Made by a program: the position numbers and the translations under genes. A DNA stretch of 64,000 bases. Source: Fredinandcohnia onubensis. Lineage in GTDB: Bacteria > Bacillota > Bacilli > Bacillales > Bacillaceae_L. Below, one piece after another: positions 9,665 to 17,578 of the stretch. The stretch is from contig NZ_JAPSKV010000005.1 in NCBI RefSeq assembly GCF_031181385.1, positions 222,612 through 286,611 of the forward strand. The letters are read 5' to 3'. The first letter of the stretch is position 1. Each line of letters opens with the position of its first letter. The notes below the pieces were generated by a model. The model worked only from the letters and a program-made list of their open reading frames with translations. It ran no database searches and was not told the origin of the DNA.

Positions 9665-10006
9665 TCAAATAGCATCATTCTTCTTATTGCTCTCCTGTTC
9701 TTGATTTTTTGGCGGCAATTCGTTTGGTGGACCTGGTTGTCTTACGGCTCCAAATCCCTGAATAATTTTTTCACCACCGTAACCTGCTATAATCGAAAGG
9801 AATATGACTCGAAATATCGATTCCGTGTCACTCGAAGCTACGATTAATACTGCCGCAATGGTTCCAATAAGCATTTCTTCTAAGAATCCAAGGTAGATGA
9901 AGCGTTTTGTTACACGAGGTTTTTCAATTTTCCCTTGTTTTTTAGCATGTCCTAATAACCCCATAGAGCCACCAATAAAGATTGCTAGCACAAGATGCAA
10001 CAACAT
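9665..10006 (-). CDS. DUF4257-like small membrane protein
   Basis: 113 residues with about three hydrophobic segments (2-18, 38-57, 66-85) and a polar Pro/Asn/Gln-rich tail. The segment PRVTKRFIYLGFLEEMLIG and FLSIIAGYGGEKIIQG resemble what I recall of DUF4257 proteins of Bacillus. AGGGGGTGATGAC precedes the ATG. Monocistronic, with its own terminator. No biochemical role is known to me. Confidence 0.72.
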   Translation of the reverse strand: MLLHLVLAIFIGGSMGLLGHAKKQGKIEKPRVTKRFIYLGFLEEMLIGTIAAVLIVASSDTESIFRVIFLSIIAGYGGEKIIQGFGAVRQPGPPNELPPKNQEQESNKKNDAI

Positions 10007-10202
10007 GTCATCACCCCCTAAAGTCCAGATTTAGTAATGCTTGACCTTAGGCAACAAATGGAAGCTTCCTTATTAACATTATATGCCAAATGCGAACAAG
10101 AAAGCTTGGGTATATTTTCGGAAAATTAAAAATACTTTTGTGATACCAATGTCCCATTTTCATTCTGAAAACTATTTCGAGCCCCTAAAGGACTGCATAA
10201 AA

Positions 10203-11162
10203 CTACCTATCCACTCTACCGTTTGTCATTATTTGAATAAAATCAGTTATGAACTTTTCATAATTAAAACGCAATGCAATCCGATCTAATGTTTCAACAG
10301 GCTCCTTGTCTGGATTCGCACGAAAATCTGCGACGCTCACCCCTTTTAATATCCCGGACATTTCTATCTGTACTCTGCGCCTAGCATATTGCATAATAGA
10401 AGGATTTACAATTGCGCTTAGGGCAACTACATCATGAAGTGGTGTCCCTTGAATTCCAGGCATGCTTTTCTTATAAAATTCATAATAATAATCAAAAATT
10501 GGACGAATTAAATTTCGATATGGATTATTTGTTCCCTGGCTCACAATTTGGTCAACTACTTCAGAAGTTAAGATAGCTTGAATTGTTACATTTAGCGGAT
10601 GAATGGCGAGGTTATGTGCACGTTCACATACAAGGTTTGAGGCGATTGGGTCACCATAAAAATTCGCCTCTGCTTCAGCGGTGACATTTCCAGGAACAAA
10701 AAAGGCCCCTCCCATAATATAAAACCCTTTTACTTTATTCATTACCTCGTCACCAAGGATGAAGGCAATCGCAAGTGATGTAGAACGCCCAACATCGACA
10801 ATATAAAGTTCATTTTCATATTTATCAATTATTCTAAAGATCTCATCAAAGTTTAACAACTCAGATGAAGGCAGTGTATCAGGTGGTTGAATGGGGCCAA
10901 GACCCTCTTCCCCATGGATTTCAGGGTAATAAGCTGTGGCTTCTCCAGATAGCGGTCCCTTTGCACCCGCTATGATTGGAATATCCGTTTTGCCTGCTAA
11001 GGATAATAAATAGGCAACATTTTGAATCGCTTGTTCTTGTGTCACATTACCGTAACTCGGAACAATCCCGACTATTTCAATAGCAGGATTGAGTAATCCA
11101 TACATTATTGCAATGGAATCATCGATTCCCGGATCTCCAAAAAACAATACCTTTGCTGCCAT
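10203..11162 (-). CDS. Inosine/uridine-type nucleoside hydrolase
   Basis: Splits the N-glycosidic bond of ribonucleosides to give base and ribose. With the start at 11162 the Ca-binding residues fall on the classical numbers: D10, D14 and D15 in GDPGIDD, and N39 in SYGNV; the last ligand is the Asp of PLHDVVAL. The first Asp of the usual DTDPG is replaced (FFGDPG). Residues 85-86 (EG) and the ITNGRVDR-type tail complete 319 aa, a normal length. AGGAG sits eight bases before this ATG, while the GTG used by the ORF track is only two bases from it. Nucleoside preference cannot be read. Confidence 0.88.
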   Translation of the reverse strand: MAAKVLFFGDPGIDDSIAIMYGLLNPAIEIVGIVPSYGNVTQEQAIQNVAYLLSLAGKTDIPIIAGAKGPLSGEATAYYPEIHGEEGLGPIQPPDTLPSSELLNFDEIFRIIDKYENELYIVDVGRSTSLAIAFILGDEVMNKVKGFYIMGGAFFVPGNVTAEAEANFYGDPIASNLVCERAHNLAIHPLNVTIQAILTSEVVDQIVSQGTNNPYRNLIRPIFDYYYEFYKKSMPGIQGTPLHDVVALSAIVNPSIMQYARRRVQIEMSGILKGVSVADFRANPDKEPVETLDRIALRFNYEKFITDFIQIMTNGRVDR

Positions 11163-11218
11163 TAACACCGCTCCTTTTTCAAAAAACTTACATAATATTC
11201 ACTATATGTTGGAAAGTA

Positions 11219-11261
11219 AAAAAAAACACCCACTTCGATATGAGACGAAATGAGTGTTTTG
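11219..11261 (-). terminator. Terminator of the cortex hydrolase gene
   Basis: On the minus strand AAAACACTCATTTCGT pairs with CGAAGTGGGTGTTTTTTTT just after the stop at 11270. Confidence 0.8.
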
Positions 11262-11269
11262 GGAACGTA

Positions 11270-11860
11270 TTATTTTGCAAATCGATGATTTCCAATGACA
11301 GTTGTTACTTCTCTAGCCATCATAAATGGGTTTGAACTTTTATCTGGATTAAAGAAAAATAATGACCCTTTACCTTGTCCGCGGAACGTAATGGCTTCGT
11401 CTACTGCACGTTTTGATTCTTCATCAGCCTGTTGATTGATTGAACCATCAGCCACTGGGCTAAATGCATATGAACCACCTTCTACTTTTTCGTAAATTAC
11501 TTCTTTAATCGTATCAGGGAATTCAGATGAATCGACACGGTTTAACACAACAGTAGCCACGGCAACCTTCCCTGCATATGGCTCACCTTTCGCTTCAGCA
11601 TGTACAAGTTTTGCTAGTAATTCCTTATCTTGACTAGTCACTACTTCTGGTATTTCAAGCTCTTCACCTAGATAGATCAAATCACTTGTTCGGTCATTTG
11701 CTTCCTTAAGGTCTAATACTGATACACCATACTGCATGCCAAGATTCCAAAATGTATCACCTGATTTTACAGTATGAGTTTCTGCCGATGCACTCACGCC
11801 TGAAGCTAATAGTGAAAATGTTAATGCAGTTGCAAATCCAATCTTCTTAAGGTTTTTCAT
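11270..11860 (-). CDS. Exported LysM and SleB-type cell wall hydrolase
   Basis: 196-residue secreted peptidoglycan hydrolase of the kind that acts on spore cortex. Signal peptide at 1-27 (ends ASGVSASA), one LysM wall-binding repeat at about 28-73 (THTVKSGDTFWNLGMQYGVS), then a Hydrolase_2/SleB catalytic domain (about 80-195) beginning AKLVHAEAKGEPYAGKVAVA with the catalytic Glu. TAGGAGG stands before the ATG at 11860; the ORF-track start is 36 codons upstream without an RBS. B. subtilis YkvT, near ykvS, has a similar hydrolase domain, but I do not assign the name. Confidence 0.88.
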   Translation of the reverse strand: MKNLKKIGFATALTFSLLASGVSASAETHTVKSGDTFWNLGMQYGVSVLDLKEANDRTSDLIYLGEELEIPEVVTSQDKELLAKLVHAEAKGEPYAGKVAVATVVLNRVDSSEFPDTIKEVIYEKVEGGSYAFSPVADGSINQQADEESKRAVDEAITFRGQGKGSLFFFNPDKSSNPFMMAREVTTVIGNHRFAK

Positions 11861-12100
11861 GTTTTTTCCTCCTAGTATCGTCGTTTTTGGCTCTACTAGA
11901 AGGTTAACAGCTGTAATATTTCGATTCATTGCCCAAAAAGTGGTAGAATAATAGAGCCTTAGAGACACTTTGTCTCAAATTATGAGTGGAAAAAATATCC
12001 TCACTATATTTACCACCTAAATCATGGATAAGATGGAAAAATACAGAATTAATTTTACAAACATCTCAGCCATGTTATCAACATTGTTATCATATTTCCC

Positions 12101-13474
12101 TTATTTCATAATCATCTTAATCAGCTTCAAACTATATTTGGTAGTTGGGTAGCGCAACGGAAGGTCAAACTTTGTTGTTTGCTTCATGATCCCTTTTTCA
12201 TGAGAAAATACATCAAAGCTTCCTTTCCCATGGTAAGCACCAATTCCACTATCCCCTACACCGCCAAATGGTAGATGGGGTGAAGTAAAATGATAAACCG
12301 CATCATTTACACAACCACCACCGAAAGAGATGGATTCTAGCACCTTATTTTGCACTCGTTCCACTTCTGAAAAAATATACAATGCAAGTGGTTTTGGGCG
12401 CTTATTGATCTCATCGATGGTTTGTAAAATATCATCGTACCCCATCACAGGCAAAATTGGGCCAAAAATTTCATCCTCCATGATCGGGTGCTCCCATGTA
12501 ACATCAGTCAGAACGGTAGGCGCAATCAAATGCTTATCGGCATCCGATTCACCACCATGGTATATAACACCACTATTATCGATAAAGGTAGTAAGTCGAT
12601 TGAAATGCCGCTCACTTACAATTTTCGTAAATTTGCTATCTTTACTTAACGCATTCCCATACAATTCCTGGATCGCTTCTGTTAACAGATTCAAAAATTC
12701 TTCTTTGACTTCATTATGAACATACAGATAGTCCGGAGCGACACAGGTTTGTCCAGCATTCGTATACTTCCCCCAAGCAATTCGCTTTGCCGCATACCGA
12801 AGATTCGCATCCTTGTGGACGATACAAGGGCTTTTTCCTCCAAGTTCAAGGGTAACGGGTGTTAAATGCTTAGCTGCAGCCTCCATTATTACTTTTCCAA
12901 CGGCCACACTACCTGTAAAAAAGATATAATCTGTCTTTTCCTCTAAAAGGGCCGTGCTTGTTTCAACACCACCTTCAACAATTGCAATGTAGTCCTCTTG
13001 AAAATGTTCACGAATCAGTTTTGTTAGTAATTCAGACGTTTTTGGGGTTAGCTCAGAAGGCTTTAAGATTGCACAGTTTCCTGCTGCGATTGCCCCAATT
13101 AATGGTGCAAATGCAAGCTGAAACGGATAATTCCAAGGTGATATGATTAAGACCACCCCATATGGTTCTGGATAAATATAATTTTTACTTCCAAACCCTG
13201 TTAAGCTTGTTTTTACCTTTCTTGGTTTCGCCCATTTTTCAAGATGCTTCATCGTATACCTAAGCTCTTCTAATACAAAACCAATTTCAGTCGTATATGA
13301 TTCAAACTCAGATTTGTTTAAATCTTTATGTAATGCTTCCATAATTTCATTTTGATTTGTTTTAATTAGATTTCGAATTTTTTTAAGAGCTTCAATCCGA
13401 TAAGCAACTTCCTTTGTTTTCCCTGTAGAAAAAAATTCACGTTGTTTTTTTATTAATGCACCATAGCTTTCCAC
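12101..13474 (-). CDS. Aldehyde dehydrogenase (YwdH-like, class 3)
   Basis: NAD(P)-dependent oxidation of aldehydes to acids; 457 aa, the length of the class-3/fatty aldehyde group. Catalytic residues visible: N115 in SPWNYP, E210 in LELGGKSP, and the nucleophile C244 in NAGQTC; GSVAVGK near 188-194 binds the cofactor. The C-terminus SLKLIKMIMK is hydrophobic-basic. It resembles B. subtilis YwdH from memory. Single gene with no close partner; substrate unknown. Confidence 0.9.
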   Translation of the reverse strand: MESYGALIKKQREFFSTGKTKEVAYRIEALKKIRNLIKTNQNEIMEALHKDLNKSEFESYTTEIGFVLEELRYTMKHLEKWAKPRKVKTSLTGFGSKNYIYPEPYGVVLIISPWNYPFQLAFAPLIGAIAAGNCAILKPSELTPKTSELLTKLIREHFQEDYIAIVEGGVETSTALLEEKTDYIFFTGSVAVGKVIMEAAAKHLTPVTLELGGKSPCIVHKDANLRYAAKRIAWGKYTNAGQTCVAPDYLYVHNEVKEEFLNLLTEAIQELYGNALSKDSKFTKIVSERHFNRLTTFIDNSGVIYHGGESDADKHLIAPTVLTDVTWEHPIMEDEIFGPILPVMGYDDILQTIDEINKRPKPLALYIFSEVERVQNKVLESISFGGGCVNDAVYHFTSPHLPFGGVGDSGIGAYHGKGSFDVFSHEKGIMKQTTKFDLPLRYPTTKYSLKLIKMIMK

Positions 13475-13570
13475 TATATATCCCCCATTTCAACAGGATT
13501 TCCTACTATTTAAAAATAGTACATACTATTTTTAAACAAAAAACAAGATATTACTACATGAAGAGCAGAA

Positions 13571-13604
13571 AAAAGGTAAGCCCTCATTTTTCTGGCTTAC
13601 CTTT
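13571..13604 (-). terminator. Terminator of the GTP cyclohydrolase II gene
   Basis: AAAGGTAAGCC pairs with GGCTTACCTTT; on the minus strand the stem runs into TTTTTTC. Confidence 0.85.
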
Positions 13605-13613
13605 GATTTCGTA

Positions 13614-14357
13614 TTAGATTGTTGCAACCTTTTCTTTTACTCGAATATGACCTGATTTTTCAACCTTTGTGGCTAAATATTTTTGATTGTATTCAGAGAC
13701 ATCTCCCCAAAGTGGGACATGAGTATCTGATAATAGTCCGTATTCTTGTAATGCAGCTAGTTTTTTCGGATTGTTCGTGATTAAGGTAACTGGCTTCGAA
13801 CGTAGCTCAGAAAGCACGCGAATAGCATCTTCATAGTTGCGGCTATCATCGTTAAAGCCTAATGCAAGGTTTGCTTCGACTGTGTCTAGCCCTTCTTGCT
13901 GCAGAATATACGCTAATGATTTAGAGAATAATCCAATCCCTCTTCCCTCGTGATCTGCAAGATAAAAGAGAGCCCCACAGCCATTTGAGACAATCATTCT
14001 CATGGATTCCCGCAATTGGAAACCACAATCACAACGCTTGCTTCCGAATATATCACCAGTATGGCATATACTATGCATTCTAATTAGCGCATCTTGTTCT
14101 GAGTCAAAATCACCATATACAAGAACAGATGATTGCTGCATTTCTGCTAAATTAGCTGTAGGAAGAGCGTTTAGAACTTCCTCTTTACTCATTCCATTCT
14201 CCATTTTTAGCCATGTATACCATTTAAAAGTCACAACTTGATCATCTAATTGAACGGGTAATGTTACAGGTCCAACTAAGCAAATATCCTGTTCCCCTTG
14301 CTTATGAATCATGTTCATTTTATTTAAAAGAAGGTCTTTCACCTTTTCTGAAACCAT
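13614..14357 (-). CDS. Stand-alone GTP cyclohydrolase II (RibA-like)
   Basis: Opens the imidazole ring of GTP, the first step of riboflavin synthesis in family members. Zinc ligands C98, C109 and C111 lie in CHTGDIFGSKRCDC; the catalytic EGRG is at 137-140 and TVEANLALGF and TNNPKKL follow. The first 80 residues are an extension not found in the plain RibA domain (about 195 aa). There is no DHBP synthase domain and no rib neighbour, unlike the ribBA gene of Bacillus, so it may serve a dedicated pathway or be a backup. An AGGGAG-type RBS precedes the ATG. Confidence 0.87.
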   Translation of the reverse strand: MVSEKVKDLLLNKMNMIHKQGEQDICLVGPVTLPVQLDDQVVTFKWYTWLKMENGMSKEEVLNALPTANLAEMQQSSVLVYGDFDSEQDALIRMHSICHTGDIFGSKRCDCGFQLRESMRMIVSNGCGALFYLADHEGRGIGLFSKSLAYILQQEGLDTVEANLALGFNDDSRNYEDAIRVLSELRSKPVTLITNNPKKLAALQEYGLLSDTHVPLWGDVSEYNQKYLATKVEKSGHIRVKEKVATI

Positions 14358-14495
14358 AAGAATTCTCCCTTTCTAATGTCACCACTTGTAAATTTATTTC
14401 TACTCTATGTTTTGAAAGTATAGAATTATTAAAAAGGGAGGTCAAGAAATATACACTTCATATCCTTTATCTAATAGCCCCTCATTTAGTAAAAT

Positions 14496-14948
14496 TTACA
14501 GTTTATCAGCGTGATATCCAAGCTTTTTCAATAGCACCATCATTTCTTCTTTTTCAGAATCAGACAGAACCCCGACAATTTCTTCAATAGCCTGTTCATG
14601 CTTTGGAAATATCGAATCCATAAATTGTTTACCTTCATCCGTAATGGATGCCCATGTAACACGTCGGTCCTTTGGACATGGTTTTCTTGAAATATAATTC
14701 TTTTTTTCTAATTTATCCACAACATATGTTATACTTCCACTCGATAATAAGACCTTCTTACCAATATGTTGAATTGGTTGGTCCCCTTTATGATAGAGAA
14801 GTTCTAACACGGCAAATTCAGTTAGATTTAATCCGTATCCTTTTACATCCTCTTCTACCCGCTCATTTACAGATCGAAATGCTCTAGATAGTATGACAAA
14901 AAATTTTAAGGAGAGGTTAGGAACATTAACGGCTTCATTTGCTTCCAT
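14496..14948 (-). CDS. mhqR: MarR-family repressor, MhqR-like
   Basis: 150-residue winged-helix dimeric regulator. The helix-turn-helix region runs from LNLTEFAVLELLYHKGDQPIQ to GSITYVVDKLEKKNYI, and the wing carries KDRRVTWASIT. It resembles B. subtilis MhqR, which represses quinone and azo-compound detoxification genes. The upstream palindrome at 14967-14986 matches the MhqR operator I recall, and autoregulation is inferred. The start at 14948 uses the purine-rich GGGTGG; the ORF-track GTG directly abuts that sequence. No target enzyme gene lies next to it here. Confidence 0.78.
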   Translation of the reverse strand: MEANEAVNVPNLSLKFFVILSRAFRSVNERVEEDVKGYGLNLTEFAVLELLYHKGDQPIQHIGKKVLLSSGSITYVVDKLEKKNYISRKPCPKDRRVTWASITDEGKQFMDSIFPKHEQAIEEIVGVLSDSEKEEMMVLLKKLGYHADKL

Positions 14949-14966
14949 ACGATCCACCCTTTTTCA

Positions 14967-14986
14967 TTATCTCGAATTCAAGATAA
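14967..14986. promoter_or_regulatory. MhqR-type operator
   Basis: TTATCTCGAATTCAAGATAA is a 20-bp palindrome with one mismatched pair, about 19 bases upstream of the MarR-family gene. It matches the ATCTCGAATTCGAGAT element described for MhqR in B. subtilis, recalled rather than searched. Confidence 0.72.
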
Positions 14987-15040
14987 TTTTACTAAATTTT
15001 TATGTTCTCTGTCAAGTTTGGTTCTGTGACTTATTTCCCA

Positions 15041-15235
15041 CTAGCTCCTTGCGACTTCCGTATATCGGTACAGGACATCTCCACCGTGATGGGCAATTCC
15101 TCTAAAATGCTTAAAATCTTCCCGTTTAACCAATGTATTTCGGAACTCAAGGAATTGATCTTTCTTCACAAGGTATTCATTCAACTCTCCATCCCTGAGC
15201 TTATTTAATATTTCATTTACAAATTCTTCATTCAT
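15041..15235 (-). CDS. Conserved small protein, unknown function
   Basis: 64 residues, charged and without membrane segments, predicted helical (MNEEFVNEILNKLRDGEL..., then a FRNTLVKREDFKHFRG stretch). GAGGTG stands seven bases before the ATG. I recall similar small proteins in other Bacillaceae but no function. It lies about 80 bases from the MarR-family start, on the same strand and upstream of it, so the two could be co-transcribed although the operator lies between them. Confidence 0.65.
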   Translation of the reverse strand: MNEEFVNEILNKLRDGELNEYLVKKDQFLEFRNTLVKREDFKHFRGIAHHGGDVLYRYTEVARS

Positions 15236-15314
15236 ATGTATACACCTCTTTTAAAATTATAGTGGTTCTAATTATTAGAAACAAGGCTAATACCCATTTA
15301 TACCTCTACCCTAC

Positions 15315-15341
15315 ACACTATACGTCATTAGGCATAAGATA
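15315..15341 (+). promoter_or_regulatory. Candidate SigK promoter
   Basis: An AC dinucleotide at 15315-15316 and, 16 bases later, CATAAGATA (15333-15341) fit the SigK pattern AC-N16-CATANNNTA. It points at the Gly/Pro/Met-rich protein, about 110 bases downstream. The consensus is short, so chance is possible. Confidence 0.35.
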
Positions 15342-15457
15342 TGGGGAAATGTCTAGTAGGCATTATGACGAAGTAGAAAATTAAAAAGCCCTCAATAAAT
15401 TTAACATTGTGTTTGCTGACTTTTTAACTGTATGAATTCAATAAAGAGGTGGTTTTT

Positions 15458-16240
15458 ATGAAGAATTATCAAAACTCGTATGGTTTTAATCCGAATATGA
15501 GTAATCAACAAGGCTTGGGATATGGACCTGGCGCTGGCTACGGACCGCAAGGAATGCCTATGGAAATGAATATTCCACAAATGGGATACCCAGGAACTGG
15601 CTTTCCACAAGAGGTTCAAGGTAGCTACTCTTTACCTCCCCAACAACACATGATGGATGATGATTGTGGATGTGGTGCTGGTCCCGGCGACGAGGAAGCT
15701 GTAATGCCAGCAGCATTTAATCCATATGGTCCTGGAATGGCACCAAAAATGATGGCTCCACATGGACCGCATGGCCCTGGCTGCACCTGTGGACAGCAGC
15801 ATGGCCCAATGGGCGGACCTGGAATGATGGGCGGTTTTGGCCCTCAGGGACCTAGTGTTGGACCGATGAGCGGTTTTGGACCTCAAGGACCAGGTGCTGG
15901 ACCGATGAGCAGTTTTGGACCTCAAGGAACTGGTGTTGGACCGATGAGCGGTTTTGGACCTCAAGGACCTGGTGTTGGACCGATGAGCGGGTTTGGACCT
16001 CAAGGACCAGGTGTTGGACCAATGAGCGGGTTTGGACCTCAGAGACCTGGGATGGCTCCTGGTGAGATGGATGGATTCGGACCTGGGGGAGCAGGTAATC
16101 CTGGGATGATGTCCCCTCAAGGCCCTGGAATGGCACCAAATATGATGATGCCTCATGGACCACATGGCCCTGGCTGCACCTGTGGACAGCAGCATGGCCC
16201 AATGGGTGGCCCTGGGATGATGGGCGGTTTTGGTAGATAG
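15458..16240 (+). CDS. Gly/Pro/Met-rich repeat protein, probable spore coat component
   Basis: 260-residue low-complexity protein. The N-terminal part is Asn/Gln/Gly/Tyr-rich, then comes an acidic-Cys patch DDDCGCG. The centre has about six copies of a 13-residue repeat (type FGPQGPGVGPMSG, 39 bp each). Two nearly identical modules of the type HGPHGPGCTCGQQHGPMGG flank the repeats. There is no signal peptide or membrane segment. The composition and the candidate SigK promoter suggest a spore outer-layer protein; this is inference. RBS AAAGAGGTGG is seven bases before this ATG; the ORF-track GTG lies within the RBS. Long minus-strand ORFs here are by-products of the repeats. Confidence 0.75.
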   Translation: MKNYQNSYGFNPNMSNQQGLGYGPGAGYGPQGMPMEMNIPQMGYPGTGFPQEVQGSYSLPPQQHMMDDDCGCGAGPGDEEAVMPAAFNPYGPGMAPKMMAPHGPHGPGCTCGQQHGPMGGPGMMGGFGPQGPSVGPMSGFGPQGPGAGPMSSFGPQGTGVGPMSGFGPQGPGVGPMSGFGPQGPGVGPMSGFGPQRPGMAPGEMDGFGPGGAGNPGMMSPQGPGMAPNMMMPHGPHGPGCTCGQQHGPMGGPGMMGGFGR

Positions 16241-16251
16241 ATTTACATTAT

Positions 16252-16277
16252 AGGTGTCTCCTTTGAGGCACCTTTTT
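16252..16277 (+). terminator. Terminator after the repeat protein
   Basis: AGGTGTCTC-CTTT-GAGGCACCTTTTT, one mismatch, with a T run 12 bases after the stop. Confidence 0.8.
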
Positions 16278-16289
16278 CTGTTCAGCCTT

Positions 16290-17141
16290 TTATGCCAAAA
16301 CCCATTCCTGAAACTTATTAAACTGAGCAGCCGCATCCTTAAGCCCAAGCTCGTAAAGGTTCGTTAGTTTAACAGGATCCCTTTCAACCCTTCCCACCTC
16401 AAGTGGCTCTGACGGGCTAAATACAAAGACCCTACCCGCTTTTTCTTCTTTCTCTAAGTAAGCAATTGTCTCGTTATAACGCTGATAACGTGTTTCTATT
16501 GCCTTAACCAAATTGGGATATTTTTTATAAGAACGCCTCACAACCCATGTCATATTTGATTTCTTTTTCAAATAACCGCGATTGCGAGTCAATATGACAA
16601 CATTTCTCTGATTTCCATCCTGCTGAGCTTTTATCAATGGAATGGGATCCGTGATGCCTCCATCCAATAATTTTTTTCCATTAAATTCAATGATTGGTGC
16701 AACAAACGGCAATGAACTCGAGGCACGAATAACCTTTAACATGTCATTCCCATAATCCTCTCTATGAAAATAAATAGGTTCCCCTGTTTCACAATCCGTT
16801 GTACCTACCACAAATTCTTCTTTTGCTTGATAAAAAGATTCATAGTCATATGGCACATGTTTATTAGGAATTTCATCAAAAATAAAATCCATTCCAAACA
16901 GCTGCTTGTGCTTCACAAAATTCCTGAAAGACAAGTAGCTTGGGTGATTAACGTAGTCAATATTAACCGTACGATTTCTTCCCATTTGTCTAGATAAATA
17001 AGATGCTGCCATACACGCCCCAGCAGATACGCCAACGACATATGGGAAATAGATATTTTGTTCCATAAAATATTCAAGGATGCCTGCGGTATAAACACCA
17101 CGCATGCCTCCACCTTCTAATACCAATCCTGTATCTTTCAT
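16290..17141 (-). CDS. Patatin-like phospholipase (RssA/YqhO type)
   Basis: 283-residue lipid acyl hydrolase with a Ser/Asp dyad. The oxyanion loop GGGMRG is at 10-15, the nucleophile S39 in GVSAG, and the catalytic D160 in DGG. The length and the C-terminal region fit the bacterial YjjU/YqhO subgroup. There is no signal peptide, so action is at the inner face of the membrane or in the cytoplasm. It is convergent with the repeat-protein gene and divergent from ykvS. Natural substrate unknown. Confidence 0.88.
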   Translation of the reverse strand: MKDTGLVLEGGGMRGVYTAGILEYFMEQNIYFPYVVGVSAGACMAASYLSRQMGRNRTVNIDYVNHPSYLSFRNFVKHKQLFGMDFIFDEIPNKHVPYDYESFYQAKEEFVVGTTDCETGEPIYFHREDYGNDMLKVIRASSSLPFVAPIIEFNGKKLLDGGITDPIPLIKAQQDGNQRNVVILTRNRGYLKKKSNMTWVVRRSYKKYPNLVKAIETRYQRYNETIAYLEKEEKAGRVFVFSPSEPLEVGRVERDPVKLTNLYELGLKDAAAQFNKFQEWVLA

Positions 17142-17237
17142 TATTATCTCTCTCCCTTTAGACAGGCATATTAAATAATATAAAAAAAAATTTATAGATT
17201 GTCATATTTTTTACAAAAATTTTAAATAAAATATCAT

Positions 17238-17251
17238 TGAAAACGCTTTAC
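17238..17251. promoter_or_regulatory. Possible CcpA (cre) site
   Basis: TGAAAACGCTTTAC, between the divergent patatin and ykvS genes, differs from the catabolite-response consensus only at its last two bases. Weak evidence. Confidence 0.3.
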
Positions 17252-17356
17252 TATTTTACAAAAGTAAGGCAAAATATAAAAAAAATGGATTTTTTGTAAA
17301 TAAAAGCACGATTCGCTTTTGTTTGAAGATTCATAGAATTCCATGGAGGTGACATT

Positions 17357-17539
17357 ATGAAAATTGCAGAAATTGGGGATGTCATTGAGTTCAAAGAAGG
17401 ACTAAAAGGCGTCGTTGAAAAAGTAAATGAAAACTCAGTTATCGTGGACTTAACATATATGGACAATTATAGAGATCTAGATTTAGAGAGTCGTACTGTT
17501 GTAAATCATAAAAACTATAGGATTGTCACAGCAATATAA
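17357..17539 (+). CDS. ykvS: DUF2187 protein YkvS
   Basis: 60-residue protein whose whole length matches the YkvS/DUF2187 pattern: AEIGDVIEFKEGLKGVVEKV, then NSVIVDLTYMDNY and a TVVNHKNYRIV end. It resembles small beta-barrel (KOW-like) folds. GGAGGTGA lies before the ATG. The function is not known. In B. subtilis ykvS is in the same region as ykvI, clpE and motAB, which are also in this window. Confidence 0.85.
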   Translation: MKIAEIGDVIEFKEGLKGVVEKVNENSVIVDLTYMDNYRDLDLESRTVVNHKNYRIVTAI

Positions 17540-17546
17540 AAGAAAG

Positions 17547-17577
17547 AGAGCTGACCATTTGGTTCGGCTCCCTTTTT
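17547..17577. terminator. Terminator between ykvS and rarD
   Basis: GAGCTGACC and GGTTCGGCTC form an imperfect stem followed by CCTTTTTG, between convergent genes. Confidence 0.55.
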
Positions 17578-17578
17578 G

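Noticed and set aside
10083-10289. 68-aa ORF between DUF4257-like and nucleoside hydrolase genes
   Set aside because: Overlaps the 3' end of the hydrolase gene, no RBS, no family resemblance.
12330-12719. 129-aa plus-strand ORF inside the aldehyde dehydrogenase gene
   Set aside because: Shadow; no RBS, and the minus-strand enzyme has intact catalytic residues.
15632-16348. Long minus-strand ORFs (238 and 116 aa) opposite the Gly/Pro/Met-rich protein
   Set aside because: Both are by-products of the 39-bp coding repeat read backwards; no RBS and no family, and the plus-strand gene has a strong RBS and terminator.
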